From the NCBI GenBank assembly GCA_947650285.1, contig CANTFL010001040.1:47957-111956 (forward strand): DNA of 64,000 nt, in the 5' to 3' direction. This stretch comes from Hyaloperonospora brassicae. Lineage: Eukaryota > Oomycota > Peronosporomycetes > Peronosporales > Peronosporaceae. The position numbers and the translations under genes were made by a program. Shown piece by piece: positions 1 through 11,521 of the stretch. Each line of letters opens with the position of its first letter. Within the stretch, counting starts at the first letter, position 1. A model generated the notes under the pieces. The model was given only the letters and a program-made list of their open reading frames with translations, did not search any database and was not told the DNA's origin.

Positions 1-2677
1 GACATATTTCAATTTAGTCCAGGTAAAGTATACTCGTCTACCCCTCATAGGATACCGCAAAAAAGATTTGTATGGTACTACATCAATTTGATAATAAAAA
101 TGCGATCTATCGGCAAATTAAGAGTGTAATCTGATGTTCGCGAGTATGACGTGTCGTACATTAATAACTTTAGACCGTCGATAACTTGTTGCTAAAAGAT
201 TTATATTAATAAAGAGAAGCTATAATTATGGAGTATCAAAACCGGTATTTGGTCTTCTGTGCGGGTGACAGATCGTAGAAGGACCTCTACACGATATATC
301 ATACAGGTGCCAATCGATTTAAAGCTATTTTTACTGTGCATTTAATGACGAATCGGTCAGACGCAACACGATTAATGGATCAAAAGTCTCGGTCAAAAGA
401 ATACCGAAGTTCACGAAGAATCGCCGTTTGTTCGCTCATAAATGTAACCTTATTTTCTATCCATTCCGAAATGTTACACGACGATAAAATTTTTCTCATG
501 GACACTATTATTACAGGTCAGAGGCTAAGTTGCTAATATTAAATTTGGCACCCCAATATTGGTAATACATGTATGACGCTCTTCATCTTCTACCAGGGGC
601 GGCTTTCAGCTACTTATGTAAGTTTGCTATTGTCATCGCTGGTGATGTAATGTGACCGACCAATTCCAACACAAAAGGACTGTGTGCAAGTCACAATGTA
701 GCGTTCATCCACATGAAGCGAGTGAAATGGTTAAAATACGTGAGGTCATCCACGTGGGAGTATGCTGAGCACGTGATACCAATTACACATTCGTCATTGC
801 AGCAATTCTGTGTATTTTACCCGCATTAGAATCATTGCGGTCAGTTCATGACATCTTGTGAATCCCATGTGCCACTTATCTAGGAGTTATAATTCCACAG
901 GGATTGTAGCGCACTTTACGTCTCAAGATCGACGCGTCGAGTTCCGTTCACCATAATATGCATAACCCCGTTCGAATTTCGTGCTTAAGGTCAGGTACTG
1001 ATATAAATAAGATTTTATACAGCCACGGGTTGTGGGTTCTGTTAAACCTGTGATGACACAGCATGTCGTTTGCCATCGAGCAGCCTCCAGCATTTGTAAA
1101 TATCACACACTCGGACTCGTCCTTGTACTCTGCGTCAATAAAGCACGCATTAGAATTAGTATCCAGCCTAGCAGCACTCATCGAAATAATCACCTCGTTG
1201 CTTGTTGGGGTATATATCCCTCCATCCAGCCTCGCAGTACAAACCTTAGTATCAATGTCACAGTAACCCATCACGATTGCGCCGTCAATGGACTTGGTAT
1301 CACCTGCGTGCTTATAAGAACATACTGTGATAGATCGTTCTTGGCCTTATTGTCGTTGCTAGAACCAGCACATTAGTCAAGCTTTCGTGATTTCTGAAAA
1401 GGCACACTCTCAACGCCCACGAATATAGAGATTTGATTGTACGATCACCCGCAAATTAGGATGTGCACATGTCTTGTAGCAAAGTCGACAGTTGATGCAA
1501 AAATCCGAATGGCCTTTATTGCGTGCGAGGTCTCAAGATCAGTTTTTCGATGTTTACGGAAACAATAAAACGTGGGACAAATAGAGCCTTTATCACTGGG
1601 TTCGAATTGCAATAGTAAAAATACAGCGCTGATAATTTTAAAGGGGACGCCAATCTACGGGCATGGAAAAAGACCATGCAAAGTCGATTTGGCCTGCTCC
1701 ATACGCACCAATCATCAGATCTATGTTCGTACTGACCATTCAATTGATTTTGCTGATCACCTTTCGAGACTGGTTGTGTATATCTCGCAAATACGTGCCA
1801 GATTGAACTTCTCGTAACTATCATACGGGAGCTTATGTGTCGAAACGTATTCGACGCACCTAAACGATATAGTCTTATATAGTGCAGGGTCATGTACGGG
1901 TAGATACGTCGTCAACACGCAGCGAAAACATCTTAGTCGACTTGCGAGCTTCGACAAGCCCGGAGAGAGGAGAGGAAAGAGTCGAAGATACTCGAAGTGT
2001 TGGTGAGTATAAAAAGTACGCATTCGAGTCAGTCGTTCATCCGGCTGTGTTCGTACTGGATCACAGCATATACAGCGCGGTTCAGCTAGACCCAATCGGT
2101 CCGCATCGACGGTGCTAGTACATAGACGGATGATATATGCATATGGAATACGGCTGTAAAGACCTTCAGTGACCAAAGGATTCGATCCAGGCCAGCGTAA
2201 GATTTATTTATGTTTAGCGTACACGCGACACATCCAGAAGGTTTAGGTGGTTGCTTCTAGAAGTGAGGGAAGCACGCGACTCTACAATCTCGCACAGGTT
2301 TGCGAATTGGGAATCTAATACGTTGGACATAGTAGCAAGGTGTGACATTGATGCAAAAGTCTCATGACATAGCTTCAAGTACTTCTGCGTTGGACGACTT
2401 TATTGTGTGTAGCAAGCTTGGATAATAGAAAACAGTGTATCCTGTGCTTTCTTTTGCATCTAGCATTGACGTTCTTCAAGAGCTGAAACGTTTTGTGAAC
2501 GTCCAGGTGCAACAGTCTGCTTTTGGTTTACTATGTTACTGCCAGGCATTGCACAGGCGATTGGGGATGTTCCTTTTCAGCAGATGAAAATTGTGGTGTC
2601 TCGTCGCATAAATCTCGACAAGAACTTGTGGCTTTACAATGTACATCCGTACACTCCACACCGTTCATATACATACG
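1..2677. other. Region without recognisable gene, left of gypsy-1
   Basis: I see no gene I can support here. Open frames of 60-140 codons occur on both strands and overlap one another (for example around 950-1380 and 1520-2180) without recognisable motifs. A TATA-like string (GTATAAAAAG) near 2005 lies in a locally purine-rich stretch that could be an old LTR promoter, but no second copy is visible. The minus strand at about 2230-2520 has a coiled-coil-looking frame broken by stops, which may be a decayed transposon protein. Confidence 0.5.
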
Positions 2678-2895
2678 ACGTGAGGACTTGTGGCTCACTT
2701 GGTAAATTGAAAACTGAATTAACATAGTTCCTGAGTTCGCTACCTTGTGCTACCTCTAATCCTATCAATATATGTCGTTCCAGAATGTTCCTAATGACGT
2801 CATACTGTGAGGTCAGACCGTGACGACAGACCGTGAAATCATGAATATCTAGCATATAGATAGCTTAGTCGTGCTGCACGACTCGGCGACATGAC
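2678..2895 (-). repeat. 3' LTR of gypsy-1
   Basis: About 218 bp matching 14843-15099 apart from scattered substitutions and a missing 39-bp internal repeat unit. It contains a single CRE-like octamer TGACGTCA at 2795-2802, where the other LTR has two exact copies and one variant. The hairpin-like GTCGTGCTGCACGAC lies near the right end. Confidence 0.85.
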
Positions 2896-3323
2896 ATCTC
2901 TTCGGACCTGTCTTCGCGTTGGCGGTCTCGAAATTCCTGTACTAGTCGCTGCCAATGCGATACATGGCGGATAGCTTTCTCGCGTTCCCAAGTACTGTCA
3001 CACCCTGGGAGGCCGTGCCATTTTACTATCCATTCCACTTGGCGGCTGCGCTGATGAAGACGAAGTACCTTTTTTACAATGTGTAGTCCCTTCTTAGTAT
3101 CTGCCTCTAGGATGATTGGTGCGGCCTTCGGAATCGGTCTTCCAGCGAGCTCGGACTCATTCAGCATATATGGATAGAGTAGGTCGACGTTCCACGATGG
3201 ATGCAGTCTATTCAGGTTTCGCGGTAGCTTTAGTTTAGCTACATTCGGGATGATCATCGACATTATCTCAAACGGTTTAACTTTCTTCCCTGTGACCTTT
3301 GCTTTTTTTCTCCATGTGAGCAT
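2865..3323 (-). pseudogene. Gypsy-1 Pol C-terminus: integrase tail plus chromodomain
   Basis: This 152-codon frame encodes the integrase C-terminal region (the stretch with LPRNLNRLHPSWNVDLLYPY resembles the GPY/F-like tail) followed by a chromodomain from about residue 85 to 140. The chromodomain carries the characteristic VEWIVKWHGLPGCDSTWE core, with aromatic residues that bind methylated histone tails in this family. Chromodomains are known to direct integration of chromoviruses to heterochromatin. The last codons run into the 3' LTR. It is separated from the integrase core upstream by a frameshift and is therefore part of a broken polyprotein. Confidence 0.85.
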
Positions 3324-3454
3324 TAATTGATTTGATTGGAAGGTTATTGGTATCCATCAGAACTAAGTCACCAACACTAACGGTAAAGCTTGTTCTTTTC
3401 GAGTCGTAGTACTTCTTCTAACTCTCCTGGGCTTGTTACAGATTTTCGCGTGCC

Positions 3455-4280
3455 TTACGCACCAGGTCTTGGCGATTCTTGTCGAATTTTGAGGCGAACT
3501 CTGAGATGGGCTGTGGACCCATTTTCGTAGTCTTTGTATTCGTGAGCAATAAGATTGGATACTTTTCTTCCGGTATAGATATCAAACGGGGTAAGCTTTG
3601 TTGACGCGTTTACTGAAGTGGTGTGCGAGTATTCTGTCGTACCTAGTAACTTGACCCAATTTTCTCTACTGTACGATACTAGGCAGCGTAAAGCGTCTTC
3701 TAACATTAAATTTTTGGCGTTCTGTTTGTCCATCCGCTTGCGCTCTATGAGCGGTCGTCATGCTTTGCTTGACACCCATTAGAGTCATCAGGGATTTCCA
3801 AAATTTTGCCGTGAACTTCGGAGTCCGGTTGCTGGTGATAACCTTCGGCAGTCCATGATGTCGGACTACGTCATCGAAACATAATTTAGCTGTGTCTTTG
3901 GAATATGCGGTCGTATACGTTGGCGCATAGATTGGTCTCTTCGACAATTTATTTAGATTTACAAAAATAGCGTCGTACCCTTCCGACACGGGTAATCCAG
4001 TAATGAAGTCCATTGACACAACTTCCCAGCATTCCTTCGGAATAAGTATAGGTATCATTAATCCCTTCTTTCGTTGGCTGTTTGACTTCCATCGAGCGCA
4101 TATTTCACATGTCTCGACGTACTTGTGCATCGTCTCCAGTATCTTCGGCCAGTAGTACCAATGCTTCAACTTCATGTAAGTTCTGCAAACTCCCGGATGC
4201 GCTGCTGTAGCTGCATCATGAAACTCGTATAGAATCTTCGTATTTTTTTCTGGTATGTCTGTAATGCATATTTGTTGCAT
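3455..4280 (-). pseudogene. Gypsy-1 integrase core (degenerate)
   Basis: Integrase joins element cDNA to target DNA. The frame starting at 4280 shows an HHCC zinc-binding region (FHDAATAAHPG, then CEIC) and the catalytic core. The first catalytic Asp is visible in SMDFITGLP and the Glu in ADGQTERQ. The second Asp is replaced by Asn (ITSNRTPKF where members have S-D-R), which alone should abolish catalysis. The frame shifts near 3670-3730 and continues as a second frame down to 3455. It lies between the RNase H and chromodomain pieces in the normal gypsy order. Confidence 0.85.
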
Positions 4281-4398
4281 TGCATCATCTTGCTTCAGAT
4301 ATATGAGTACATCGTCGATTATGAAGTTGTTTTGAAGCTGCTTGGTCTTCCAGATATGTTTAAAAGACTTACCTTATCTATAGCCCTGCTGAATCGCT

Positions 4399-5019
4399 TT
4401 ACGCACTGCGTCGTCGATATGGGCGCGCACAACATGCAACTCGGTGTTGTGGATTTGCTCTTGAGCGATTCATATCAGGCGACTCCCCCCGCACTTGCAC
4501 ATCGTTGAGTAAGAGTTGGTAGACATCGAGCGGAAGGTACTGAAGGAACGCAGCGTTAACCATGTGCGAACCCAAATGCGTGAAGTTTTCATCACAGGCA
4601 TCCGCACACTCATGGCCGACGTTCGACGGATCGGGAACATGGTCCGTACTCACCGCGGAGTCGCCGCAATTCTCTCGAGACACGGTTGGACGAGATAATG
4701 CGTCAGCCACCGCATTGGAGCGTCCCTTGACATGATGTAAGACAAAGTTAAACTGGAAAAAGAACGTTATCATAAGATCCATCTTTAAAGACACCTTGGG
4801 ATGGTAGAGCATCCACCTGCACGCGAAATTGTCCGTATCGACTGAAACGAGTCTTTCGTGGAGATACGGACTTTATTTTCCGAGCGCTGTCTTGATAGCT
4901 AACAGCACTTTTATGTGAGCTGGCCATTTAACCCGTAGGGGCCCAGTTGTTTTGAATAAAACGCAATGGCATGGATGTGCCGGTGATACGTTGCGAAAGA
5001 ACACCACCCATGCAAAACC
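4399..5019 (-). pseudogene. Gypsy-1 RNase H domain, distal part
   Basis: RNase H degrades the RNA strand of the cDNA hybrid. This segment begins at the Ser-Gly-Phe-Cys-Met-Gly-Gly-Val-Leu-Ser-Gln motif (about 4985-5019) and ends with the typical FNFVLHHVKGRSNAVADALSR terminus (about 4690-4755), followed by the linker to integrase. Stops and a frameshift break it. The beginning of the domain lies at about 6196-6330; the 1.16-kb insertion at 5026-6189 separates the halves exactly inside the TDAS-GF motif. Confidence 0.8.
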
Positions 5020-5025
5020 CAGAAG

Positions 5026-6189
5026 TGCGGTTCGCGGCTATGGAAATTTGATGTAGAGGAACTGAATGCGTTCCCATTATGTCCGAGCCAGTTAACGGTT
5101 GGCTGCCCGATCCCCCATCTGGTCAGATCGCGTCCATTGGACAGTCAGACTAAAATGGATATCAGATTGGGCAGGTTGGGACCTGCGATCTTGGGTCAAG
5201 GTATAAGGCGAAAGGTAACGTTGGCGATCAGTCAATAAAGAAGGGAACCGCGATCAGCAAGGCAATCGCGATCAAGGAGGCGATCAAGATCGTGATTAGT
5301 GATCGCGATCGTGATCAGTGATCAGGCATGTGATCGCGATCGTGATCATTGACCAGGTAGATATTTGCGATCAAGTTGTTGAGGAGAACACCATGTGGTC
5401 CACGATTAGCAAGGCGATCACGATCAGGAAGCGATCGAGATCGTGATCAGTGATCAGGTATGTGATCGTGTTCAGACAAGTATATCAGGTGTGGGCCACG
5501 CAAGTACAAGATCTCTACCGTCTAGAGAGAGCGACATGTGGCAAAACAATGTCCAAGACATGGGGATAGGGATAGGTTTTTTGGGTTTGATTGGTTAGCA
5601 TTAAACAGAGTTCAATCTGCTTTAAAGTACACGTGTCGACTTCTCCTCCGGGTGGATCATTGGCCACCCGACGTCAAGGAAAGGTTTACATACTTTAATC
5701 AAGTGATATCCCTGGATTGTTTGGCCAGGGATCGAGATGTCTCAAACAACACCCCAACTGCGACTGGACGCAGGAAACCCTTTGTGGTTGAGGACCCAAG
5801 ATCGCGAGACGGCTCAAGTGGTCAGAAGGCTGGCAAATCAAGGTCTACGTTTGGAAAATGCGATCTGTTACAGATCAGGGTGACTCATATCGAGCACCCC
5901 ACAAGCATACAAGTGATCGCGTGACGAATTCCACGTGATCACACCAACCCCGATCGTGGTGTGAAGATCTCAACACCGTGATCAAATCTCGACCCCATCG
6001 CAAACACGTTTAAGTTTTCCATTGACACGAGTCCACCTGGAAGAGTGCAACCCGCCATAACGACGGGTACACAAGGTGAGGAAGGCAATCAAGAACACGG
6101 AATCGTAGTACCACCTCTGTTAGTCGGTCGTCCGAGCGCCAGTGAAGAGTTAGGACCGACTCCTCAAAAGATCGATCACCACCACACCA
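5026..6189. mobile_element. 1.16-kb TG...CA insertion inside gypsy-1 (possible solo LTR)
   Basis: The segment is flanked by the 6-bp repeat CAGAAG (5020-5025 and 6190-6195). Removing it with one repeat copy rejoins the gypsy-1 RNase H codons for Asp-Ala-Ser-Gly-Phe-Cys in frame, so the boundaries are well supported. It starts TGCGGTTCG and ends CACACCA, which fits a solo LTR, but it could also be another non-autonomous element. A 128-codon frame (5538-5924, plus) has no recognisable domain. Its left half is packed with GATC motifs. Confidence 0.7.
5228..5475. repeat. GATC-dense degenerate repeat block
   Basis: This stretch contains dozens of overlapping GATC, CGATCGTGATC and GTGATCAGTGATCAGG strings in irregular array. 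Two similar blocks (about 5285-5335 and 5425-5470) share AGATCGTGAT and GTGATCAGTGATCAGG(C/T)ATGTGATCG. Further GATC motifs continue sparsely to about 6190. The unit is too irregular to call a simple tandem repeat. Confidence 0.7.
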
Positions 6190-6195
6190 CAGAAG

Positions 6196-6667
6196 CATCC
6201 GTTGTTACAATGATAGAATGATCAAAGTCAGGCAATTTCGGATTCGGACACTGCTAAAGTGCGAGATTTAAGGCGTTAAACGCTGTTGACTGATCGCCCC
6301 TCTCCAGCTCCATGGAGTGTTTTGTTTGGTTAACGTTTAAAGAAGACGCGAAAGTAGTGCAAAACTGCAGATGAATCGTCGGCAATACCCAGCTAGTCTC
6401 AGAAACCTCAGCACCTCCTTGTGACAGGACGGTGTTTGGAACGTTTTGATAGAATTGTTTTCTATAGGGCGACGCGTAGATCTGCAGCGGAAACCATATG
6501 CCCTTAGAACGTATTTTATTTGAGTCCAAATGCACATTTAAACAGTCGATCGTAAAGATTCTCCTTGCGCAACACTTCGCAGACGGCACGAACGTGGCCA
6601 ACGTGGTCCTACATTGTACGGGAGAAGATGCATATGTCGTCCCAATAAACGACAACGATGGTGCCTA
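6196..6667 (-). pseudogene. Gypsy-1 RT C-terminal part and start of RNase H
   Basis: On the minus strand the frame beginning at the copia-1 boundary encodes VVVYWDDICIFSRT, the reverse transcriptase catalytic motif (normally Y-x-D-D), followed by the connection region with FLRLAGYCRRFI and then STAFNALNLAL and LPDFDHSI at the start of RNase H. Frame changes occur between these pieces. The N-terminal half of RT lies beyond the copia-1 insertion at 12005-12610. Rejoining the two sides at the target duplication gives an uninterrupted FDKLCTIVVVYWDD reading. Confidence 0.85.
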
Positions 6668-6878
6668 TGTTAGAAATAGACATATGGCCATGTGATAGTT
6701 GCGTGCGTGTGGAAAGGCGCGCCGATTCGTGTGCACGAGACACTACACACTTTCGTAGAGATGGATAGGAAAGATGCATTTGAGTGGCTATCATGAGAGA
6801 TGGAAAGTGAGTGGCTAGCAGCAGCAGGCGAATAAAGTCAATACAGAATCTTTTTACCTTCCAACATCCATCTAAAGA
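6668..6878 (+). repeat. 5' LTR of copia-1
   Basis: Begins TGTTAGAAA and matches 11793-12004. The end is set at 6878, where the primer binding site begins. The alternative end at CCAACA (6866) leaves no target duplication. Confidence 0.85.
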
Positions 6879-6892
6879 GGTTATGAGCCCAA
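6879..6892 (+). other. Primer binding site of copia-1 (half-tRNA-iMet type)
   Basis: GGTTATGAGCCCAA directly follows the 5' LTR. It is complementary to the anticodon arm of eukaryotic initiator tRNA-Met (GGGCTCATAACC contains the CAT anticodon), as in Drosophila copia and unlike the usual 3'-CCA-end sites. The same string occurs in copia-2. Confidence 0.75.
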
Positions 6893-8250
6893 TGGCTGGA
6901 AACAACGACGCCAAGGCAGCTACACCGGCAGCTGCAGGTCACGCAAGGGCCTCGCCGGCTCGTGGCGCCTCGCCGGCCCGCCCGAAAAGCGCGTCCGCCG
7001 TCGTAAATAAGTCGTCGGCTCACGAAAGGAGCCCAACAAAAGAATTAGAGATCCTCACGATGCCCGACGCGCTCTCGTCGCTCATGGAGTGCATGGAAAC
7101 GAGCCAGATTCGCATCGACGAGGACGAGCATGTGCGAGGGGCGATCGAGAGCGGTCTTTTCTCGTCAGCGCTCGGCGCGAATCTGGAAACGCGCACGATG
7201 CGCATGGACGCGCTCGAGCCAGTTGAGAGAATGCCGCCCGCCAGGGCGCAACCGGCACACACTTCAACACCGAGTCGGGAGTATTCGCCGTTCGAGTCGC
7301 TCAGGCCTCGATTTCTCGCACTGCCGCCACAGCCGCAGCAGATGCGTGCGCGCCCGCCGGTTTCAGCGCCAGCGACAGCTAAGGAACACGAAGATAGAGC
7401 GCGTGGAGTGACTCGAGTAGCAGAGCAGCCGACGCGGTACACGCTTCAGCAGATGCACGCAGGGACGCCGGACGCGTGCCAGCGGAAGCTCACCGTGAGC
7501 AAGTTTGACGGCACCGAGCTGTACCGCGGCCTTGGCTCAGGGTTCTTCGACTAGGGCCGCACTTTCCTACGTCAATTCAACATGGAGCAGGCTGCGCATG
7601 GCCTCCTTTGGACCGGAGACGTCAAGATTGATCTTCTCGGCCACTACCTGAGTGGTACGGCCGAGCGGTATTTCCACAAGCAAGTCGACACGTGGTGGCT
7701 CGAGCAGCCCACGCTCGGCTACGTGATGGGCCGGGTGCTGGCAACGTTTAAGACGTCGATCATGGCAGCCCAAGCAATAAAGCTCTTCGCTGAACGGAAA
7801 GACTCAAGGCGCATGGGCCTGAGCATTTTTTGTATCTCGTGGCGGTCGGCGACGTACGAGGTGGCGCTGACGCGCTCGTGCTGGACAACATTGTGATCAT
7901 GCGTCAGCAGAGCTCGGCCTCGTGCTGAAGACAAAGAACGATCCAAACCGCATTGATCACCTTCGTCACGCCGAGGAATTGGCGCACTTTGCGCAGTCCA
8001 TCGAGTCTACCGCGACGTCGATTGTACAGGAAGTGGTGGCGGCGCACGTTATCAAGCCGGTGTCACAGAAGGAGTCGCTTGTGTGTTACGGGTGCGGCAA
8101 GAGTGGCCACATCATGGCGCAGTGTCGAACGACTAGCTACAGCGGTGGTGGCGCTAAAAACAGTGCAGTGAAGCTAAGGAATGAAGACGGAGAAGAAAGT
8201 GGCATTTTGCTGGCTCTGACGGAGCGCAAGACACGGGCACTTGGGACGCA
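6883..8250 (+). pseudogene. Copia-1 Gag (nucleocapsid) region
   Basis: Gag packages the element RNA. The first in-frame ATGs are at 6883 and 6892, overlapping the primer binding site. The N-terminus is Ala/Pro/Ser/Arg-rich, then a retrotransposon Gag region follows ([12 protein letters not shown] at about 7640, [13 protein letters not shown]). An amber TAG at 7552-7554 interrupts it in frame where a Trp is plausible, and two frameshifts occur near 7810-7930. A CCHC zinc knuckle, CYGCGKSGHIMAQC, lies at about 8088-8130 and would bind RNA. Confidence 0.8.
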
Positions 8251-8545
8251 TGATGACCGCAAAGCTAAGTCAAATAAGTCGTGCAACGCGCTGGGTGACG
8301 GCGAAGACGGCGACAGGAGCGCCTGGATCCTCGACAGTGGGTCAAGCAGGCACCTGGCGAATGTCGTGGCACTCCTTCTAGACGCGAAGCGTTGCAGTCG
8401 CGAGATAGCGATGGAAAACGGCGACACTCTCGAGCTTACCAAAGTTGGCAGAGTGCGACTTCATGTGATTGCCGCAGGCGTGGAAAAGACGGTGACGCTC
8501 ACCGACGTCTATTTGGCACCGCAGCTCGCTTGCAACATCGTGTAG
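8251..8545 (+). pseudogene. Copia-1 aspartic protease
   Basis: The protease cleaves the polyprotein. The active-site motif WILDSGSSRHLA (D-S-G in place of D-T-G, normal for copia) is encoded at about 8322-8360, followed by the flap-like region and ALACNIV-type end. A stop at 8543-8545 ends the frame, after which the integrase linker continues in the same frame. Confidence 0.8.
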
Positions 8546-9720
8546 TTTGTAAAGCTGGAGCAGAATGGCTTGGGGCTAGTATACCATGACGGGGCGAGAT
8601 CGCTCGCGCGCAGAATCGACGGTGCAGTCTCCTTTGACGTAACGACGAAGAACAACGTGCTCTTTGTCTTCATGGCTACAGCGCGACCTGAGATAGGAGC
8701 TGCCGACGTTAATATGACGGCGCTCAAATCCGATGATGCGATCGATCTGTCTAGAGACGTGCAAGTGGGATCGTTGACCCACTTCCACCAGCGCTTTGTA
8801 CACCTGTCGTATGAAACAATAGAACGCATTGCGCGCAAATCCGAGTCCGGGATCGAGCACAACGATCGCCGTTGACTTAGATGTATCACGTGTATGCAGA
8901 GCAAGCATTCGAAAAACGCTCAGAGCAAGAAAGACAGCGGAGCCAACTCGCCGATGACACGGGTCGAAGGCGTGATTTGATTCGATCTTAAGGTCCCCCT
9001 GATGCCCAGAGATTGTCTTGGAAACTGTTACTTGGTAAACTTTGTTGATCACAAAAGCAATTACTGCCGAGTGTTTCTAATAAAGAGCAAGGATCAGGCG
9101 GCCAAAAAATTCGAACAATTTTTGACGTTTTTCGAGCGACGTTTTGGGTGCAAGATTCTCGTGTTGCGTACCGATGGAGGAGGAGAATACCGAAACGTGG
9201 ACCTATATTGCTAAACGACTGGAGTAACACGTCAAATCAGCGAAACGCGTAATCAGGCGAGCAACGGAAAGGCAGAGCGCATGCACAGGAAAGTGTTCAA
9301 TATGGCGAGGTCGATGATATTTGCTTGCAACATGCCTCAGTACTTCTGGGGAGACGCTGTGGAAAACGCGACGTACATCCTGAAACAGAGTCCGACAAGC
9401 GCGAACGAGAAGCGTGCCTCGCCGTACGAGGTTCTTACCAAGGTAGCGTCAGATATGCGGGACATTGTTGTGTTCGGGTCAACGTGCGTTGTGCGACGAG
9501 ACCCTGACAAGAACGCTCTGGCGCAGCGGTCTAAAGAAGGGCAGATCATCAAGCGCTGTGACGATACTAAGGGGTACCGGGTGTACCTCCCCAAGAGCAA
9601 TGTCGTCATTACGACGCAGCATGAAAAGAACGTTGCGACAATTCTGGCGGAACAGAACAAGCGACTTTTGCAAGGTGTCAACAATCCGGTCGCGAGCGGT
9701 GACAGAGAGATTACTACGAG
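8546..9720 (+). pseudogene. Copia-1 integrase
   Basis: A GAG-pre-integrase HHCC finger (HFHQRFVHLSYETI, later CITCMQ) lies at about 8780-8900. The catalytic core follows with VNFVDHKSNY (first Asp, about 9030), RTDGGGEY (second Asp, about 9170) and NGKAERMHR (Glu, about 9265). Stops at 8873-8875 and 9212-9214 and a frame change near 8975 break it. The D-D-E residues are all retained, so loss of function comes from the frame breaks rather than the active site. Confidence 0.82.
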
Positions 9721-9829
9721 CACTCGCGCGTCATCTGGGCAAAGTCATCAGGTAGCTGTGGGCAGCTGCGTGACCGCACGGCTGAAGGAAAAGAATAAGC
9801 CGTGGCAAAGGCAGGCGCACGTGACGTGG

Positions 9830-10966
9830 AGTGCCGCAAAACGTGCAGGAGGAACAGTGCAGATGGAGGAGCCATCAGCGATTTCGGACTTGGTTAACCT
9901 CGCGTACGAGAAGGATCCGATTAACAACGCTGAAGCGATGCGGTGCCCGAAGCGTGCCGAGTGGGAAGTCGCGATGCGGAAAGAGGTCAGAGCGCTCCAC
10001 GACAACGGGGTCTGGCGTGTGGTAAATAAAGGCGCGAGATCGAACCCGCTGCACTCAAAGTGGGTCGATAAGACTAAGACTGGAGCAGACGGAGAGCTGT
10101 AGCGACACAAGGCGCGGCTCGTTGCATGCGGGAACGAATAGGTATTAAGGGTGGATTACAACCTAACCTTCGCAGCGGTGATGGGCATCAGAACAGTTGA
10201 GGTCGTGCTGGCACTCGCGGCAATATGGGGTGTCCCAGCCAAACACAGCGAAATCCCTAACGCCTACGTTAAGGCGGACAAGGAGGAGCACCTCGACATC
10301 TGCTAGTCTGTGCCACGCGGTATGGACGTGTCAAGTGACACACTGCGCGAACTCGGGGCTGCGAACACAGGAGAGGTCGTCCTCGATCTTCGCAAGAGCC
10401 TGTACGGCATAAAGCAAGCTAGACGCCTATGGAGTCAGCTTCTACATGAGCGACTCACGGACGCCGGGTTCGTGCGGTGTGTCAACGATATGTGCTTGTA
10501 TTTTTGGCGGGACGATGGCGAGCTCGTTGTCGTTGAAGTTTACGTCGACGACTTGCTGGCGACAGGGACAAGTGCATGGGCAGTGGAGAAGCTCTTTGAA
10601 GACCGAAAGACATTGCAGATTAAAGAATTGGGTCACGTGCACAAAATCCTTGGCATGCGTGGTATATCCACCGACGACGGTGGCTATTGCATATACCAAG
10701 AAGAGGCCATTCGAGAACTGTTGCGTGCCCATGGCATGATAGAAGCTAATGCGACGAAGACGCTGATCGGCGAAAAGTGTAACAAAGTGTTCGAAGACGA
10801 CGCCATGCTGCTTGAGGCGAAGAGTGGGAGCGGTGGTCCGAGTGTCAAAGCGTTCCAGTCGCTTGTGGGAAGTCTGCTCTCGGTCGCAAGGTGCACACGG
10901 CCTGATGTGGCGTTCGCCGTGCACAAGGCGACCCGACAGACGCATGCGCCACTCATGCACGACTAG
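9830..10966 (+). pseudogene. Copia-1 reverse transcriptase
   Basis: The domain starts with KRAEWEVAMRKEVRALHDNGVW and continues through HKARLVACGN, the palm motif VEVYVDDLLATG (about 10530-10560) and ELGHVHKILGM. TAG stops at 10100-10102, 10139-10141 and 10304-10306 fall where related elements usually have Gln or another coding residue. TAG at 10964-10966 precedes KLSKRIARYLKGT, where Trp is usual. Frame is otherwise largely maintained, so this copy decayed mainly by point changes. Confidence 0.85.
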
Positions 10967-11023
10967 AAGTTATCCAAGAGGATCGCTCGGTACCTCAAAG
11001 GCACGTCAGCACTGAAACTCAAC

Positions 11024-11521
11024 ATGGCTCCGGCGCGAACAAGTCGAGACGGTCTGCAGCTGGTGGCATACAGCGATGCAGATTTCGTAGCCGATAAAGC
11101 TGACCGCAAGTCGCTCACAGGAGGAGTCATACTCCTCAACGGTATGGCAGTGTATTGTTTCACGAAGAAGCAAGGCGGCGTGTCGCTATCGACTATGGAC
11201 GCCGAATTCGTCGCTGCGAGTGAAGTCGCGCGCGAGATCATCGGTCTACGGCAGATGTTGATGGAGATTGTAATGACGCCGGTTATCCCAGTGCTTATAC
11301 ACGTGGATAACCAGGCTGCCATTAGCCAGATAGAAGGCGAGTCATCATCAAGAAAAGCAAAGCACATCGACGCGAGGCACAAGTTTATAAAGGACTAAGC
11401 GCGTCGCGGCATCGTTAAAGCACAGCATGTCCGCTCGGAGCTTATGGTCGCGGACTTAATGACAAAATCCATGGACGCTACCAAGCTCACGACGTTGCGC
11501 TGCCTGATGAATCTGGCGTAG
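11024..11521 (+). pseudogene. Copia-1 RNase H domain
   Basis: The copia-type RNase H shows the expected acidic residues: AYSDADF (about 11070), STMDAEFVAASE (about 11190) and VDNQAA (about 11304). The terminal region KAKHIDARHKFIKD is followed by TAG/TAA-type breaks (a stop at 11396-11398), then VKAQHVRSELMVADLMTKSM and CLMNLA, then TAG at 11519-11521. That final TAG would be the normal end of Pol, but the frame stays open for another 80 codons. Confidence 0.82.

Noticed and set aside
948..2176. Overlapping 100-140 codon frames on both strands
   Set aside because: They overlap each other, show no motif, and none has a start or codon pattern that sets it apart.
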